This document shows positions 18,180-25,726 of a DNA stretch of 64,000 nucleotides, in pieces. Made by a program: the position numbers and the translations under genes. The stretch comes from Sinorhizobium glycinis (GTDB lineage Bacteria > Pseudomonadota > Alphaproteobacteria > Rhizobiales > Rhizobiaceae): contig NZ_LPUX01000064.1 in the NCBI RefSeq assembly GCF_001651865.1, positions 682,001-746,000 of the forward strand. Direction: 5' to 3'. How positions within the stretch are numbered: the first letter of the stretch is position 1; each line of letters starts with the position of its first letter. The notes beneath the pieces are model-generated. The model saw only the letters and a list, made by a program, of their open reading frames with translations. It had not been told where the DNA came from and ran no database searches.

Positions 18180-18198
18180 ATGGCCATTTGCTGGCCAT
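18180..18198. promoter_or_regulatory. Inverted repeat, candidate upstream activator or operator site
   Basis: ATGGCCA, 5 bases, TGGCCAT: perfect 7-bp arms. It is about 50 bases before the -24 element of the sigma-54 promoter, a position compatible with an enhancer-binding protein site or with GntR binding. The bound protein is unknown. Confidence 0.4.
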
Positions 18199-18248
18199 TG
18201 AAGCCGGCGGCAGCTATACAAGCCCTTGATAAACATCAGGCGACGCTG

Positions 18249-18265
18249 TTGGCACGACGCTTGCT
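18249..18265 (+). promoter_or_regulatory. Sigma-54 (RpoN) -24/-12 promoter
   Basis: TTGGCACG-ACGC-TTGCT fits the consensus YTGGCACG-N4-TTGCW at every fixed position, with GG and GC exactly 10 bases apart. The predicted transcription start is about 12 bases past the GC, near 18276, just 2 bases before the ATG of the GntR gene. It would drive the regulator and the amino-acid transporter operon, implying nitrogen or similar control through an enhancer-binding protein. Confidence 0.75.
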
Positions 18266-18277
18266 TTCCAAGCTTGT

Positions 18278-19030
18278 ATGCAAGATTTGTCGCCACAACA
18301 GAACGATCAGACCGGCATAGACGAAGCGATCGTCTCCGGCATTCTTTCCGCCCGCATCCGCCCGGGGACGCGGCTCGGCGAGAGCGAGGTGGCCTCCCTC
18401 TTCAGCGTTTCCCGCACCCGGGTGCGGGAGGCGATGATGCGGCTTGAACAGCGCGGCATCGTCAAGGTCAGTCCGCGGCGCGGCTGGTTCGTCGTCGAGC
18501 CCTCGGCCGAAGAGGCGATGATGGTCTACGCGGCGCGGCGGGTCATCGAGGCTGGGCTGCTGCGCAGCATGGAGGAGCTGACGACTAGCGGCCGCGAGAC
18601 GCTTCACGCGCATCTTGCCGAGGAAAGGCTGGCGATTGCCGCCGGCGACCGGCAGCGGCTCACCTGCCTGATGGGCGACTTCCACATCCGCATCGCCGAA
18701 CTCTCCGGCAACACGATCCTCGTCGAGATCCTGCGCGACCTGACGGCGCGCACCATCCTGATTTCCTTGCTCTACCAATCCGATTTCCACGCCATGCAGT
18801 CGCATCTCGGCCATTGCCGCATCGTCGCGGCGATGGAGGAGGGGGATTTCCTCAAGGCGGCGGCCCTTTCGGTCGACCATTTGGACGAGGTGGAGACGGG
18901 GCTGGACCTCACCCGCCGCCCGGATCCGCTGGCCGATCTCAGGCACTCACTTTCGCTGCCGCCGCAGACGGCTGCCGCGTCTTCGAATGCACCCCGCAAA
19001 GCCAAACCAGAAATCAACAGAGGAGAATGA
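18278..19030 (+). CDS. GntR-family regulator, FCD subfamily
   Basis: 250 aa. The winged helix-turn-helix (IVSGILSARIRPGTRLGE, VASLFSVSRTRVREAMMRLEQRGIV) is followed by an all-helical FCD ligand domain with FHIRIAELSGNTIL and SHLGHCRIVAAMEEGD carrying the metal-binding His pattern. The C-terminal tail (about 30 residues) is Ala/Pro rich. A sigma-54 promoter ends only about 12 bases upstream, so the mRNA may be nearly leaderless, or translation may start at the TTG three codons in (18287). The transporter genes follow on the same strand, suggesting it controls uptake of an amino acid or its breakdown product. Confidence 0.85.
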   Translation: MQDLSPQQNDQTGIDEAIVSGILSARIRPGTRLGESEVASLFSVSRTRVREAMMRLEQRGIVKVSPRRGWFVVEPSAEEAMMVYAARRVIEAGLLRSMEELTTSGRETLHAHLAEERLAIAAGDRQRLTCLMGDFHIRIAELSGNTILVEILRDLTARTILISLLYQSDFHAMQSHLGHCRIVAAMEEGDFLKAAALSVDHLDEVETGLDLTRRPDPLADLRHSLSLPPQTAAASSNAPRKAKPEINRGE

Positions 19031-19034
19031 CCCA

Positions 19035-19820
19035 ATGCTTTCAAGAAGAGTTTTTGTCGCCATGACGGCGATGGCGGCCGCAATCGGCTTCGGCTCCGTG
19101 GCGCAAGCCGACGCGCTCGGCGACATCACCGCCCGCGGCACGATCCGCGTCGCCGTGCCCCAGGATTTCCCGCCCTTCGGCAGCGTCGGCCCCGACATGG
19201 CGCCGGTCGGCTACGATATCGACATGGCCAATCTCATTGCCGAGAAGCTCGGCGTGAAGGTCGAGCTGGTGCCGGTGACGAGCGCCAACCGCATCCCCTA
19301 TCTGCAGACCAACAAGGTCGATCTCGTCATTTCGAGCCTTGGCAAGAACCCGGACCGCGAAAAGGTCATCGACTTCTCGGCGGCTTACGCGCCCTTCTAT
19401 AACGGCGTCTTCGCTCCGGCCGATTTTGTCGCCACCAAGCCGGAGGAGCTCGCCGGGAAGACCATCGGCGTCACCCGCGGCGCCGTCGAGGACCTGGAAC
19501 TGACCAAGGTCGCGCCGGCCGATACGGTCATCAAGCGCTACGAGGACAACAACGGCACGATTTCGGCCTTCCTCTCGGGTCAGGTCGAGGCGGTCGCGAC
19601 CGGCAACGTCGTTGCCGCGGCGATCCTCGCCAAAAACCCGCCGAAGCGCCCGGAGCTCAAGTTCCTGATCAAGAACTCGCCCTGCTATATCGGCCTTTCC
19701 AAGGAACAGCCGGCGCTGCTCGAAAAAGTCAACGGCATCATCGCCGCCGCCAAGTCCGACGGCAGCCTGAACGCCATTTCGCAGAAATGGCTGGGCACCG
19801 GCTTGCCGGCCGAACTCTGA
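19035..19820 (+). CDS. Polar amino-acid ABC transporter substrate-binding protein
   Basis: 261 aa from the ATG at 19035, 12 bases after AGAGGAG. A signal peptide (MLSRRVFVAMTAMAAAIGFG, cleavage near AQA-DA) precedes a family-3 solute-binding domain: GTIRVAVPQDFPPFGSVG, GYDIDMANLIAEKLGVKVELVPV, NRIPYLQTNKVDLVIS and KTIGVTRGAVEDL. It delivers a polar amino acid or similar compound in the periplasm to the permeases encoded next. Only 4 bases separate it from the GntR gene, so both probably share the sigma-54 transcript. The substrate cannot be told from sequence. Confidence 0.88.
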   Translation: MLSRRVFVAMTAMAAAIGFGSVAQADALGDITARGTIRVAVPQDFPPFGSVGPDMAPVGYDIDMANLIAEKLGVKVELVPVTSANRIPYLQTNKVDLVISSLGKNPDREKVIDFSAAYAPFYNGVFAPADFVATKPEELAGKTIGVTRGAVEDLELTKVAPADTVIKRYEDNNGTISAFLSGQVEAVATGNVVAAAILAKNPPKRPELKFLIKNSPCYIGLSKEQPALLEKVNGIIAAAKSDGSLNAISQKWLGTGLPAEL

Positions 19821-19830
19821 TCACCCCAAG

Positions 19831-19852
19831 CCACTCCGCGCGAGCGGGGTGG
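19831..19852 (+). other. Intercistronic hairpin
   Basis: CCACTCCGC, loop GCGA, GCGGGGTGG: a 9-bp stem with one G-U pair, starting 10 bases after the binding-protein stop. Such structures between binding-protein and permease genes often stabilise the upstream message or reduce read-through. Role inferred. Confidence 0.5.
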
Positions 19853-19884
19853 CGTCACCGCCGTTTGCAAACAGGGGTGCGCCT

Positions 19885-20556
19885 TTGAATTACCAATTCG
19901 AATTCGGCTGGCTCTTCGAATACTACCCGCAGATCGTCAAGGGGATCGCAATCACGATCCAACTGATCGCCGTCGGGGCGGTGGCCGGAATCTCGCTCGG
20001 CATCGTCTGCGCCTGGGTGCGGGCGCTCGGCCCGGCTTGGGCGAAGCCGGTGGTCGCCGCCTATGTGGAGCTGATCCGCAACACGCCGTTCCTGATCCAG
20101 CTCTTTTTCATCTTCTTCGGCCTGCCGTCGCTCGGCCTGCAGCTCAGCGAGCTCCAGGCGGCCAATCTCGCCATGGTCGTCAATCTCGGCGCCTATAGCT
20201 CGGAGATCATCCGGGCCGGCATCCAGGCGACGCCGAAGGGCCAGTTCGAGGCGGGGTCGAGCCTTGCCATGACGCCCTTCGAGATCTTCCGCCATGTGGT
20301 TCTGGTGCCGTCGCTTCAGCGCATCTGGCCGGCGCTCTCCTCGCAGGTGGTCATCGTCATGCTCGGCTCCGCCGTCGTTTCGCAGATCGCCGCCGAGGAC
20401 CTGACCTTCGCAGCCAACTTCATCCAGTCGCGGACCTTCCGCGCCTTCGAGGCCTATATGGTTTCGACCGCCGTCTACCTTCTGCTGGCGATCCTGCTCC
20501 GCCAGGTGCTCGGCATGGTCGGCTGGTTGATCTTTCCGAGGAGGGCGGCCAGATGA
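19885..20556 (+). CDS. Polar amino-acid ABC transporter permease 1
   Basis: 223 aa if translated from the TTG at 19885, which has AGGGGTG about 7 bases upstream; a GTG at 19849 is the alternative. It is a HisM-type inner-membrane permease: hydrophobic helices from IVKGIAITIQLIAVGAVAGIS onward, AYVELIRNTPFLIQLFFIFFGLP, and the ATPase-contacting EAA loop GAYSSEIIRAGIQATPKGQFEAGSS (in part). It overlaps the second permease gene by 4 bases. Confidence 0.87.
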   Translation: MNYQFEFGWLFEYYPQIVKGIAITIQLIAVGAVAGISLGIVCAWVRALGPAWAKPVVAAYVELIRNTPFLIQLFFIFFGLPSLGLQLSELQAANLAMVVNLGAYSSEIIRAGIQATPKGQFEAGSSLAMTPFEIFRHVVLVPSLQRIWPALSSQVVIVMLGSAVVSQIAAEDLTFAANFIQSRTFRAFEAYMVSTAVYLLLAILLRQVLGMVGWLIFPRRAAR

Positions 20557-21189
20557 TCGAGTTCACCATCTGGGACATACTGCGCAACCTGTTGCTCGCC
20601 ACCCGCTGGACGATCGCTCTGTCGCTCGTCTCGTTCATCGGCGGTGGCCTCGTCGGGCTGGCCCTGCTGTTCCTGCGCATCAGCCGGCGCAAGTGGGCGC
20701 GGGCGGTCGCGAAATACTATATCGAGCTGTTCCAGGGGACGCCGCTGCTGATGCAGCTCTTCATCGCCTTCTTCGGCCTCGGCCTCTTCGGCATCGACGT
20801 GCCGGCCTGGCTTGCGGCAGGCGTGGCGCTGATCCTCTGGAGCGCCGCCTTCCTGGGCGAGATCTGGCGCGGCTGCGTCGAGGCGATCGCCAAGGGGCAG
20901 TGGGAGGCCTCCGCCAGCCTCGGCATGGGCCGGCTGCAGCAGATGCGCTACGTCATCCTGCCGCAGGCGATGCGGATCGCCGTGCCGCCGACCGTCGGCT
21001 TCTCCGTGCAGGTGATCAAGGGCACGGCGCTGACCTCGATCATAGGCTTCGTCGAACTGTCGAAGGCCGGCACCGTCGTCACCAACGCCACCTTCCAGCC
21101 CTTCACCGTCTACGGCCTCGTGGCGCTCATCTATTTCGCGCTCTGCTGGCCTCTTTCCAAGAGCAGCCAGATCCTCGAAAGGAAGCTCA

Positions 21190-21212
<23 letters not shown>
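20553..21212 (+). CDS. Polar amino-acid ABC transporter permease 2
   Basis: 219 aa, starting with an ATG that overlaps the first permease stop (ATGA). HisQ/HisM-type membrane protein with YYIELFQGTPLLMQLFIAFFG and the EAA loop LGEIWRGCVEAIAKGQWEAS. It pairs with the first permease to form the channel. Its 3' end overlaps the ATPase gene by 23 bases, consistent with translational coupling. Confidence 0.88.
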
Positions 21213-21915
<703 letters not shown>

Positions 21916-21917
21916 AA

Positions 21918-21947
21918 GAACCGGCCGGCAGGAGCGCCGGCCGGTTC
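21918..21947. terminator. Bidirectional terminator hairpin
   Basis: GAACCGGCCGGC, a 6-base loop, GCCGGCCGGTTC: a perfect 12-bp stem between the convergent ATPase and cupredoxin genes. There is no long T run on either side, so it may act as a barrier or stabiliser as well as a terminator. Confidence 0.65.
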
Positions 21948-21951
21948 CGGG

Positions 21952-22269
21952 TCATGGCCTTACGGTGATATGGCCTTTCATGTTCGGATGATAGCGGCAG
22001 ATATAATCGAAGCTGCCCGGCTGCTGCAGCACGAGCCGGCCCGACTTCTTCGCCGGCAGCAGCACTTCGGCACCGCCGTTCAACGTGGCGGTGTGAACGA
22101 GCGCATCCTTGTTGACCCATTCGATCTCGTCGCCCACCTTCGCTTCGATTTCCGCCGGCGCGTAGACAAGGCCGTCGATCGTCACCTTTATGCTTTCCGC
22201 CTGCGAAGGAAAGGCGACGGGGGCCGCTCCCAGCAACAGAGTGAGAATGGCTGCTCGCATTGGCAACAT
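21952..22269 (-). CDS. Secreted cupredoxin (plastocyanin/amicyanin-like)
   Basis: 105 aa with a signal peptide (MRAAILTLLLGAAPVAFPSQA). The mature domain has the type-1 copper ligands: His in ALVHTATL, then Cys, His and Met in YICRYHPNMKGHI. A start at 22269 or at the internal ATG 22260 is possible. It would be a periplasmic electron carrier. The gene begins 8 bases after the DUF4142 gene on the same strand, so both belong to one operon with the ECF-type promoter at 22850-22878. Confidence 0.85.
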   Translation of the reverse strand: MLPMRAAILTLLLGAAPVAFPSQAESIKVTIDGLVYAPAEIEAKVGDEIEWVNKDALVHTATLNGGAEVLLPAKKSGRLVLQQPGSFDYICRYHPNMKGHITVRP

Positions 22270-22276
22270 CGCGTGC

Positions 22277-22801
22277 TCACTTCAGTTCGGTTGCGACATG
22301 CTCGGCATGTTGCTGATGGCCCTGGAACAGCTTCAGCCCGGTCTCGAGCAGGCTCTTGAGTTCGCCGTTCTGGGCAGCCGGGATCAGCAGCGTTTCGAGC
22401 GCGCCGTTGACCTGCTTGTGGTAGGCGACCTCGTGCTCGACATAGGCCTTGTCGAAATCCGCGCCGGAAAGCTTTGCCAGTTCCTGACGCTTCGTCTCGG
22501 CCGCTTGCGACAGGGCCTTGCTGGTGTCGTTGTCTTCGGGCGTGACGTTGAGCTTCTTGACGAGGTCGAGCGCCTGTTTGTTCACCGCCTCATGGTCGCG
22601 CACCATCGTCTCGGCAAAATCGACGACCGTCTTGTTCTTTGATGTGGCGATCGCCTGTTTCGCGGCTTCGATATCGAGCACGCCGGCCGTATAGGCGATG
22701 TGGGCGATCTGCGGATCGGTCGGCTTGTCGGCGCCGAGCGCTCCGTTGGCGCCGACGAGGAGGGCGATTGCCGCCGCTGCGGCCGTCAGTCTTAAGATCA
22801 T
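22277..22801 (-). CDS. DUF4142 domain secreted protein
   Basis: 174 aa from the ATG at 22801 (GAGGAAAGGAAC upstream). A signal peptide (LTAAAAAIALLVGANGALGA) is followed by a helical, ferritin-like DUF4142 domain: IAHIAYTAGVLDIEAAKQA, VVDFAETMVRDHEAVNKQAL and VEHEVAYHKQVNGAL with conserved Glu and His. Members are periplasmic or outer-membrane proteins of unclear biochemical role, often under ECF sigma control. It is the first gene of an operon with the cupredoxin, and its promoter shares an unusual motif with the sigma factor gene. Confidence 0.85.
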   Translation of the reverse strand: MILRLTAAAAAIALLVGANGALGADKPTDPQIAHIAYTAGVLDIEAAKQAIATSKNKTVVDFAETMVRDHEAVNKQALDLVKKLNVTPEDNDTSKALSQAAETKRQELAKLSGADFDKAYVEHEVAYHKQVNGALETLLIPAAQNGELKSLLETGLKLFQGHQQHAEHVATELK

Positions 22802-22849
22802 GGGATGTTCCTTTCCTCGAAGATCAAGAGCGTTTTCGATTGACGCGCT

Positions 22850-22878
22850 TTGGATGCTTCGCAGGTCGAAACGTTCCC
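22850..22878 (-). promoter_or_regulatory. ECF-type promoter of the DUF4142-cupredoxin operon
   Basis: On the minus strand, GGGAAC (22878-22873), 16 bases, then CATCCAA (22856-22850). The identical boxes with identical spacing precede the ECF sigma gene at 23613-23585, while the spacer sequences differ. The site lies in the 79-base gap between the sigma stop and the DUF4142 start. Confidence 0.7.
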
Positions 22879-22880
22879 GT

Positions 22881-23564
22881 CTAATTGCGGCCCCGGTCCT
22901 GTGGCTCACGCGAAATGCGGGCGAGGACGGCTTCGGTCAGGCGCTCGCAGCGTTTGCCGGCAAAGGGGAAGGCATCGAGCAGGACGGGGCCGATCTGCCG
23001 TTCCAGTTGCTCCTTCAAAAGGTGGCGCGCCCGATGCAGTCTGGTGCGGACCGTTTCCGGACGCAGCCCGAGCAGCGTGGCCGTCTCCTCGTTGTTGAGC
23101 CCTTCGATCACCCGCAGCACGAAGACCGTGCGGTAAGTATCAGGAAGGTGATCCGTCAGCTTTTCGACCAGGTCGAGGATCTGTCGTTGCGCCATCGTCT
23201 TTTCCGGATCGTTGAGATTGGCGTTGAGCGGAAAGGCGATGATCTCGGCCTGATGCGACTGTCGCATTGCCTCGGCCAGCTTCATCTGGCGCTTCTTCGT
23301 GCGCAGGCGGCCGAGCGCCTCGTTGATGACGATGCGGGCGAGCCAGGTCGCGATCGTCGAGTCGCCGCGAAAATCCCGAAAATGCGTGAAGGCGCGGACA
23401 TAGGCCTCCTGCAGCACGTCTTCCGCCTCGCTGTTGTTGCGCAGGATGCTGCGGGCGATCCGATAGAGCTTGCGGTTATGCGCCTGCATGATCGCGCGGA
23501 AGCCTTCGAGATCCGGCGCGGACCGCGGGTGATTGAGCGAAGGATGGTTTTCGGCAATGGGCAT
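22881..23564 (-). CDS. ECF RNA polymerase sigma factor
   Basis: 227 aa from the ATG at 23564 with AAGGAG upstream; a longer open frame exists but starts beyond the promoter motif. Region 2 is LYRIARSILRNNSEAEDVLQEAYVRAFTHF with DFRGDSTIATWLARI; region 4 is LPDTYRTVFVLRVIEGLNNEETATLLG and RPETVRTRLHRARHLL. A C-terminal extension of about 40 residues follows region 4, including a single Cys (GKRCERL). No anti-sigma gene is adjacent. The same promoter motif stands before this gene and before the DUF4142-cupredoxin operon downstream, so it probably activates itself and those envelope genes. Confidence 0.88.
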   Translation of the reverse strand: MPIAENHPSLNHPRSAPDLEGFRAIMQAHNRKLYRIARSILRNNSEAEDVLQEAYVRAFTHFRDFRGDSTIATWLARIVINEALGRLRTKKRQMKLAEAMRQSHQAEIIAFPLNANLNDPEKTMAQRQILDLVEKLTDHLPDTYRTVFVLRVIEGLNNEETATLLGLRPETVRTRLHRARHLLKEQLERQIGPVLLDAFPFAGKRCERLTEAVLARISREPQDRGRN

Positions 23565-23584
23565 GATCGGCTCCTTATGGTGGA

Positions 23585-23613
23585 TTGGATGCCTCAACGC
23601 CTGGAATGTTCCC
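23585..23613 (-). promoter_or_regulatory. ECF-type promoter of the sigma factor gene
   Basis: Minus strand GGGAAC (23613-23608), 16 bases, CATCCAA (23591-23585), exactly as at 22878-22850. It gives a short leader (about 13 bases) to the ATG at 23564. Autoregulation is the simplest reading. Confidence 0.7.
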
Positions 23614-23663
23614 AAATTACCGCCGCCTTTTCGCTGAATCCAGAGCGGTGGACCACGTGCTCG

Positions 23664-23688
23664 GAGCCGGGAATGCGTGACCCGGCTC
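23664..23688 (-). other. Hairpin between small RNA and sigma gene
   Basis: GAGCCGGG, a 9-base loop, CCCGGCTC: a perfect 8-bp stem with no T run. It lies between the small RNA terminator and the sigma promoter and could be a second 3' structure. Confidence 0.4.
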
Positions 23689-23719
23689 TCGGCGAATGCG
23701 GAACTGTATTTTCTGCTGG

Positions 23720-23841
23720 AAAAAGAGAAGGCCCGGCGCGGGAGGAGGTGCGCCGGGCCTTCGATCCTGATCGGCAACTGGGAGGAGGAGGGTCGCCGAT
23801 CCCTCGATGGAGCTGGGAGGAGGAGTGCTCCATCGATAAGT
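23720..23841 (-). ncRNA. Small RNA with three CCUCCUCCC hairpin loops (cuckoo/CcsR-like)
   Basis: Read on the minus strand, three hairpins follow each other: 23836-23804 (10-bp stem), 23801-23769 (7-bp stem plus two pairs after a mismatch) and 23761-23728 (12-bp stem). Each loop presents CCUCCUCCC or its core, an anti-Shine-Dalgarno sequence. The last stem is followed by CTCTTTTTCC, making it an intrinsic terminator. A CTTG-N17-CATTAT promoter candidate lies just upstream. This layout matches the cuckoo RNA family of alphaproteobacteria, known from the stress-induced CcsR RNAs of Rhodobacter. No protein-coding frame explains the region. Length is about 120 nt; ends are estimates. Confidence 0.75.
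23728..23761 (-). terminator. Intrinsic terminator of the small RNA
   Basis: A perfect 12-bp GC-rich stem (arms AAGGCCCGGCGC and its complement, 10-base loop with ACCTCCTCCC on the minus strand) followed by CTCTTTTTCC. It ends the transcript at about 23720. Confidence 0.75.
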
Positions 23842-23846
23842 CATAC

Positions 23847-23874
23847 AATAATGTTGCGGCGCAGCAATTGCAAG
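23847..23874 (-). promoter_or_regulatory. Candidate RpoH-type promoter of the small RNA
   Basis: Minus strand CTTG (23874-23871), 17 bases, CATTATT (23853-23847). Alphaproteobacterial RpoH promoters have CTTG and a C-rich/TAT -10 box about 17 bases apart; the -10 box here is only an approximate match. The remaining bases from 23875 to 24014 are AT-richer and show no gene. Confidence 0.45.
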
Positions 23875-24014
23875 CCCAAAAACACAAAAATTTATGTGGC
23901 CGGTAAAATCGCTCTGCGACGACGACCGGACCGGTCCACGCGCGGCGGCGCCCATGCGCTTGCCTTCGCGGTCAACTGCGCCAGATTCGGAAAGAACGAA
24001 TCAGGGAGGCTGCC

Positions 24015-24299
24015 ATGCCGGAGGACCGCAAGACGGCTCTGGTCCGGATCACCGGAAGAGTGCAGGGCGTGTGCTTCCGCGTCTGGACGCGAGACGAGGC
24101 GGAGCGGCTCGGCCTGACGGGCTGGGTGCGCAACGAAAGCGACGGTTCGGTGACCGCCTTGATTGCCGGACCGGCTGCCGCCGTCGACACGATGCTCGGC
24201 CGGTTCTGGAAGGGGCCGCCGGGTGCGTCCGTCAATGACGTCGCGAGCGAGGATGCTTCCTCAATCGAAGCGCCGACCGGTTTTCGGATTACGCATTAG
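24015..24299 (+). CDS. acyP: Acylphosphatase
   Basis: 94 aa, the usual family length. The catalytic signature is present: [29 protein letters not shown] in essence, with the substrate-binding Arg in GVCFR and the catalytic Asn in [11 protein letters not shown]. It hydrolyses carboxyl-phosphate bonds in the cytoplasm. An AGGGAGG site lies upstream of the ATG. It is monocistronic and followed by a mosaic repeat. Confidence 0.9.
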   Translation: MPEDRKTALVRITGRVQGVCFRVWTRDEAERLGLTGWVRNESDGSVTALIAGPAAAVDTMLGRFWKGPPGASVNDVASEDASSIEAPTGFRITH

Positions 24300-24331
24300 C
24301 GGGGCGTTCCCGGATGCAGATCGGCCGGCTG

Positions 24332-24491
24332 CCCCTCATCCGGCCTGCCGGCCACCTTCTCCCCGCATGCGGGGCGAAGGGACTCGCGGCGCCCTCTCGC
24401 CCTACATCGGCTGCTTGGGGCAGGCGATGCGGCAAGCCGCGACGGTGTCCCCTCTCCCCGTTGTTACTGGGTGAGGGCTAGGGTGAGGGGC
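24332..24491. repeat. ABC-type palindromic mosaic element, divergent right arm
   Basis: The left arm CCCCTCATCCGGCCTGCCGG with CCACCTTCTCCCCGC resembles the 6.8 kb element. The right end GGGTGAGGGCTAGGGTGAGGGG pairs only partly. It occupies most of the 224-base gap between acylphosphatase and pcaF. Confidence 0.6.
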
Positions 24492-24523
24492 AATCGGGGC
24501 TTCTCTGCAGTCATTGCAGCGCG

Positions 24524-25726
24524 TCAAACCCGCTCCAGCGCCACGGCGATGCCCTGGCCGACGCCGATGCACATGGTCGAGAGGGAATAGCGCCCGCCGG
24601 TCTCGGCAAGTTCCAGGGCCGCCGTGCCGGTGATACGGGCGCCGGACATGCCGAGGGGGTGGCCGAGCGCGATCGCGCCGCCATTGCGGTTGACGCGCGG
24701 GTCGTCGTCGGCGATGCCGAGCTCGCGCAGCACGGCGAGACCCTGGCTGGCGAAAGCCTCGTTGAGCTCGATGACATCGAACTGGTCCTGCGTCATGCCG
24801 AGCCGTGCCATCAGTTTCTGCGAGGCGGGCAGCGGTCCGATGCCCATGATGCGCGGCGGCACGCCGGCCGTGGCGCCGCCAAGGATGCGGGCAATCGGTC
24901 TCAGTCCATGCTTCCGGGCCGCTTCCCCAGAGGCGATGATCAGCGCCGCTGCGCCGTCGTTGACTCCGGAGGCATTGCCGGCAGTGACGCTGCCGCCGGC
25001 GCGGAACGGCGCCTTCAGCTTGGCAAGCGCATCGATCGTCGTGGCGCGCGGGTGCTCGTCCCGGTCGACGACCACCGCTTCGCCCTTCCTCTGCGGGATG
25101 GAGACGGCGACGATTTCCCTGGCAAGCCGGCCGTTCGCTTGAGCGGCCGCGGCCTTCGACTGGCTGCGCACGGCAAAGGCGTCCTGGTCCTCGCGCGAGA
25201 CTTTGAAGTCTTCGGCGACGTTCTCGCCCGTCTCCGGCATCGAGTCGACGCCGTATTGCGCCTTCATCAGCGGATTGACGAAGCGCCAGCCGATCGTCGT
25301 GTCGTGGATTTCGGCATGGCGCGAAAAGGCGCTGTCGGCCTTGGGCAGGACGAAGGGTGCGCGCGACATCGATTCGACGCCGCCGGCGATCATCAGTTCC
25401 GCTTCGCCGGCCTTGATGGCGCGGGCAGCGGCGATCACCGCATCCATGCCGGAACCGCAAAGCCGGTTGATCGTCGTGCCGGGGACCGTGACCGGCAGTC
25501 CGGCCAGCAGCAGCGACATACGCGCGACGTTGCGATTGTCCTCGCCCGCCTGGTTGGCGCAGCCGAAGATCACGTCATCGACCGCCTCCCAGTCAACCGA
25601 ACCGCTGCGCTCGGCGAGCGCCTTCAAGGGGACGGCGCCGAGGTCATCGGCACGCACGGAGGAGAGCGCGCCGCCGAAGCGGCCGATCGGCGTGCGGATG
25701 TAGTCGCAGATGTAAGCGTCGCGCAT
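24524..25726 (-). CDS. pcaF: 3-oxoadipyl-CoA thiolase
   Basis: 400 aa thiolase, the last step of the beta-ketoadipate pathway (3-oxoadipyl-CoA plus CoA to succinyl-CoA and acetyl-CoA). The acylated Cys is in INRLCGSGMDAV, the His in LNEAFASQGLAVL context, and the second Cys in STMCIGVGQGIAVALERV; GGAIALGHPLGMSGAR is intact. The N-terminal MRDAYICDYIRTPIGRFGGALS is typical of PcaF. Its ATG overlaps the pcaJ stop. The enzyme works on the product of the CoA-transferase encoded just upstream. Confidence 0.93.
   Translation of the reverse strand: MRDAYICDYIRTPIGRFGGALSSVRADDLGAVPLKALAERSGSVDWEAVDDVIFGCANQAGEDNRNVARMSLLLAGLPVTVPGTTINRLCGSGMDAVIAAARAIKAGEAELMIAGGVESMSRAPFVLPKADSAFSRHAEIHDTTIGWRFVNPLMKAQYGVDSMPETGENVAEDFKVSREDQDAFAVRSQSKAAAAQANGRLAREIVAVSIPQRKGEAVVVDRDEHPRATTIDALAKLKAPFRAGGSVTAGNASGVNDGAAALIIASGEAARKHGLRPIARILGGATAGVPPRIMGIGPLPASQKLMARLGMTQDQFDVIELNEAFASQGLAVLRELGIADDDPRVNRNGGAIALGHPLGMSGARITGTAALELAETGGRYSLSTMCIGVGQGIAVALERV

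Noticed and set aside
22850..22878. RpoE2/EcfG-type general stress promoter
   Set aside because: GGAAC is present, but no TT falls 18-19 bases later, and the CATCCAA box shared with the sigma gene promoter points to a different sigma factor.
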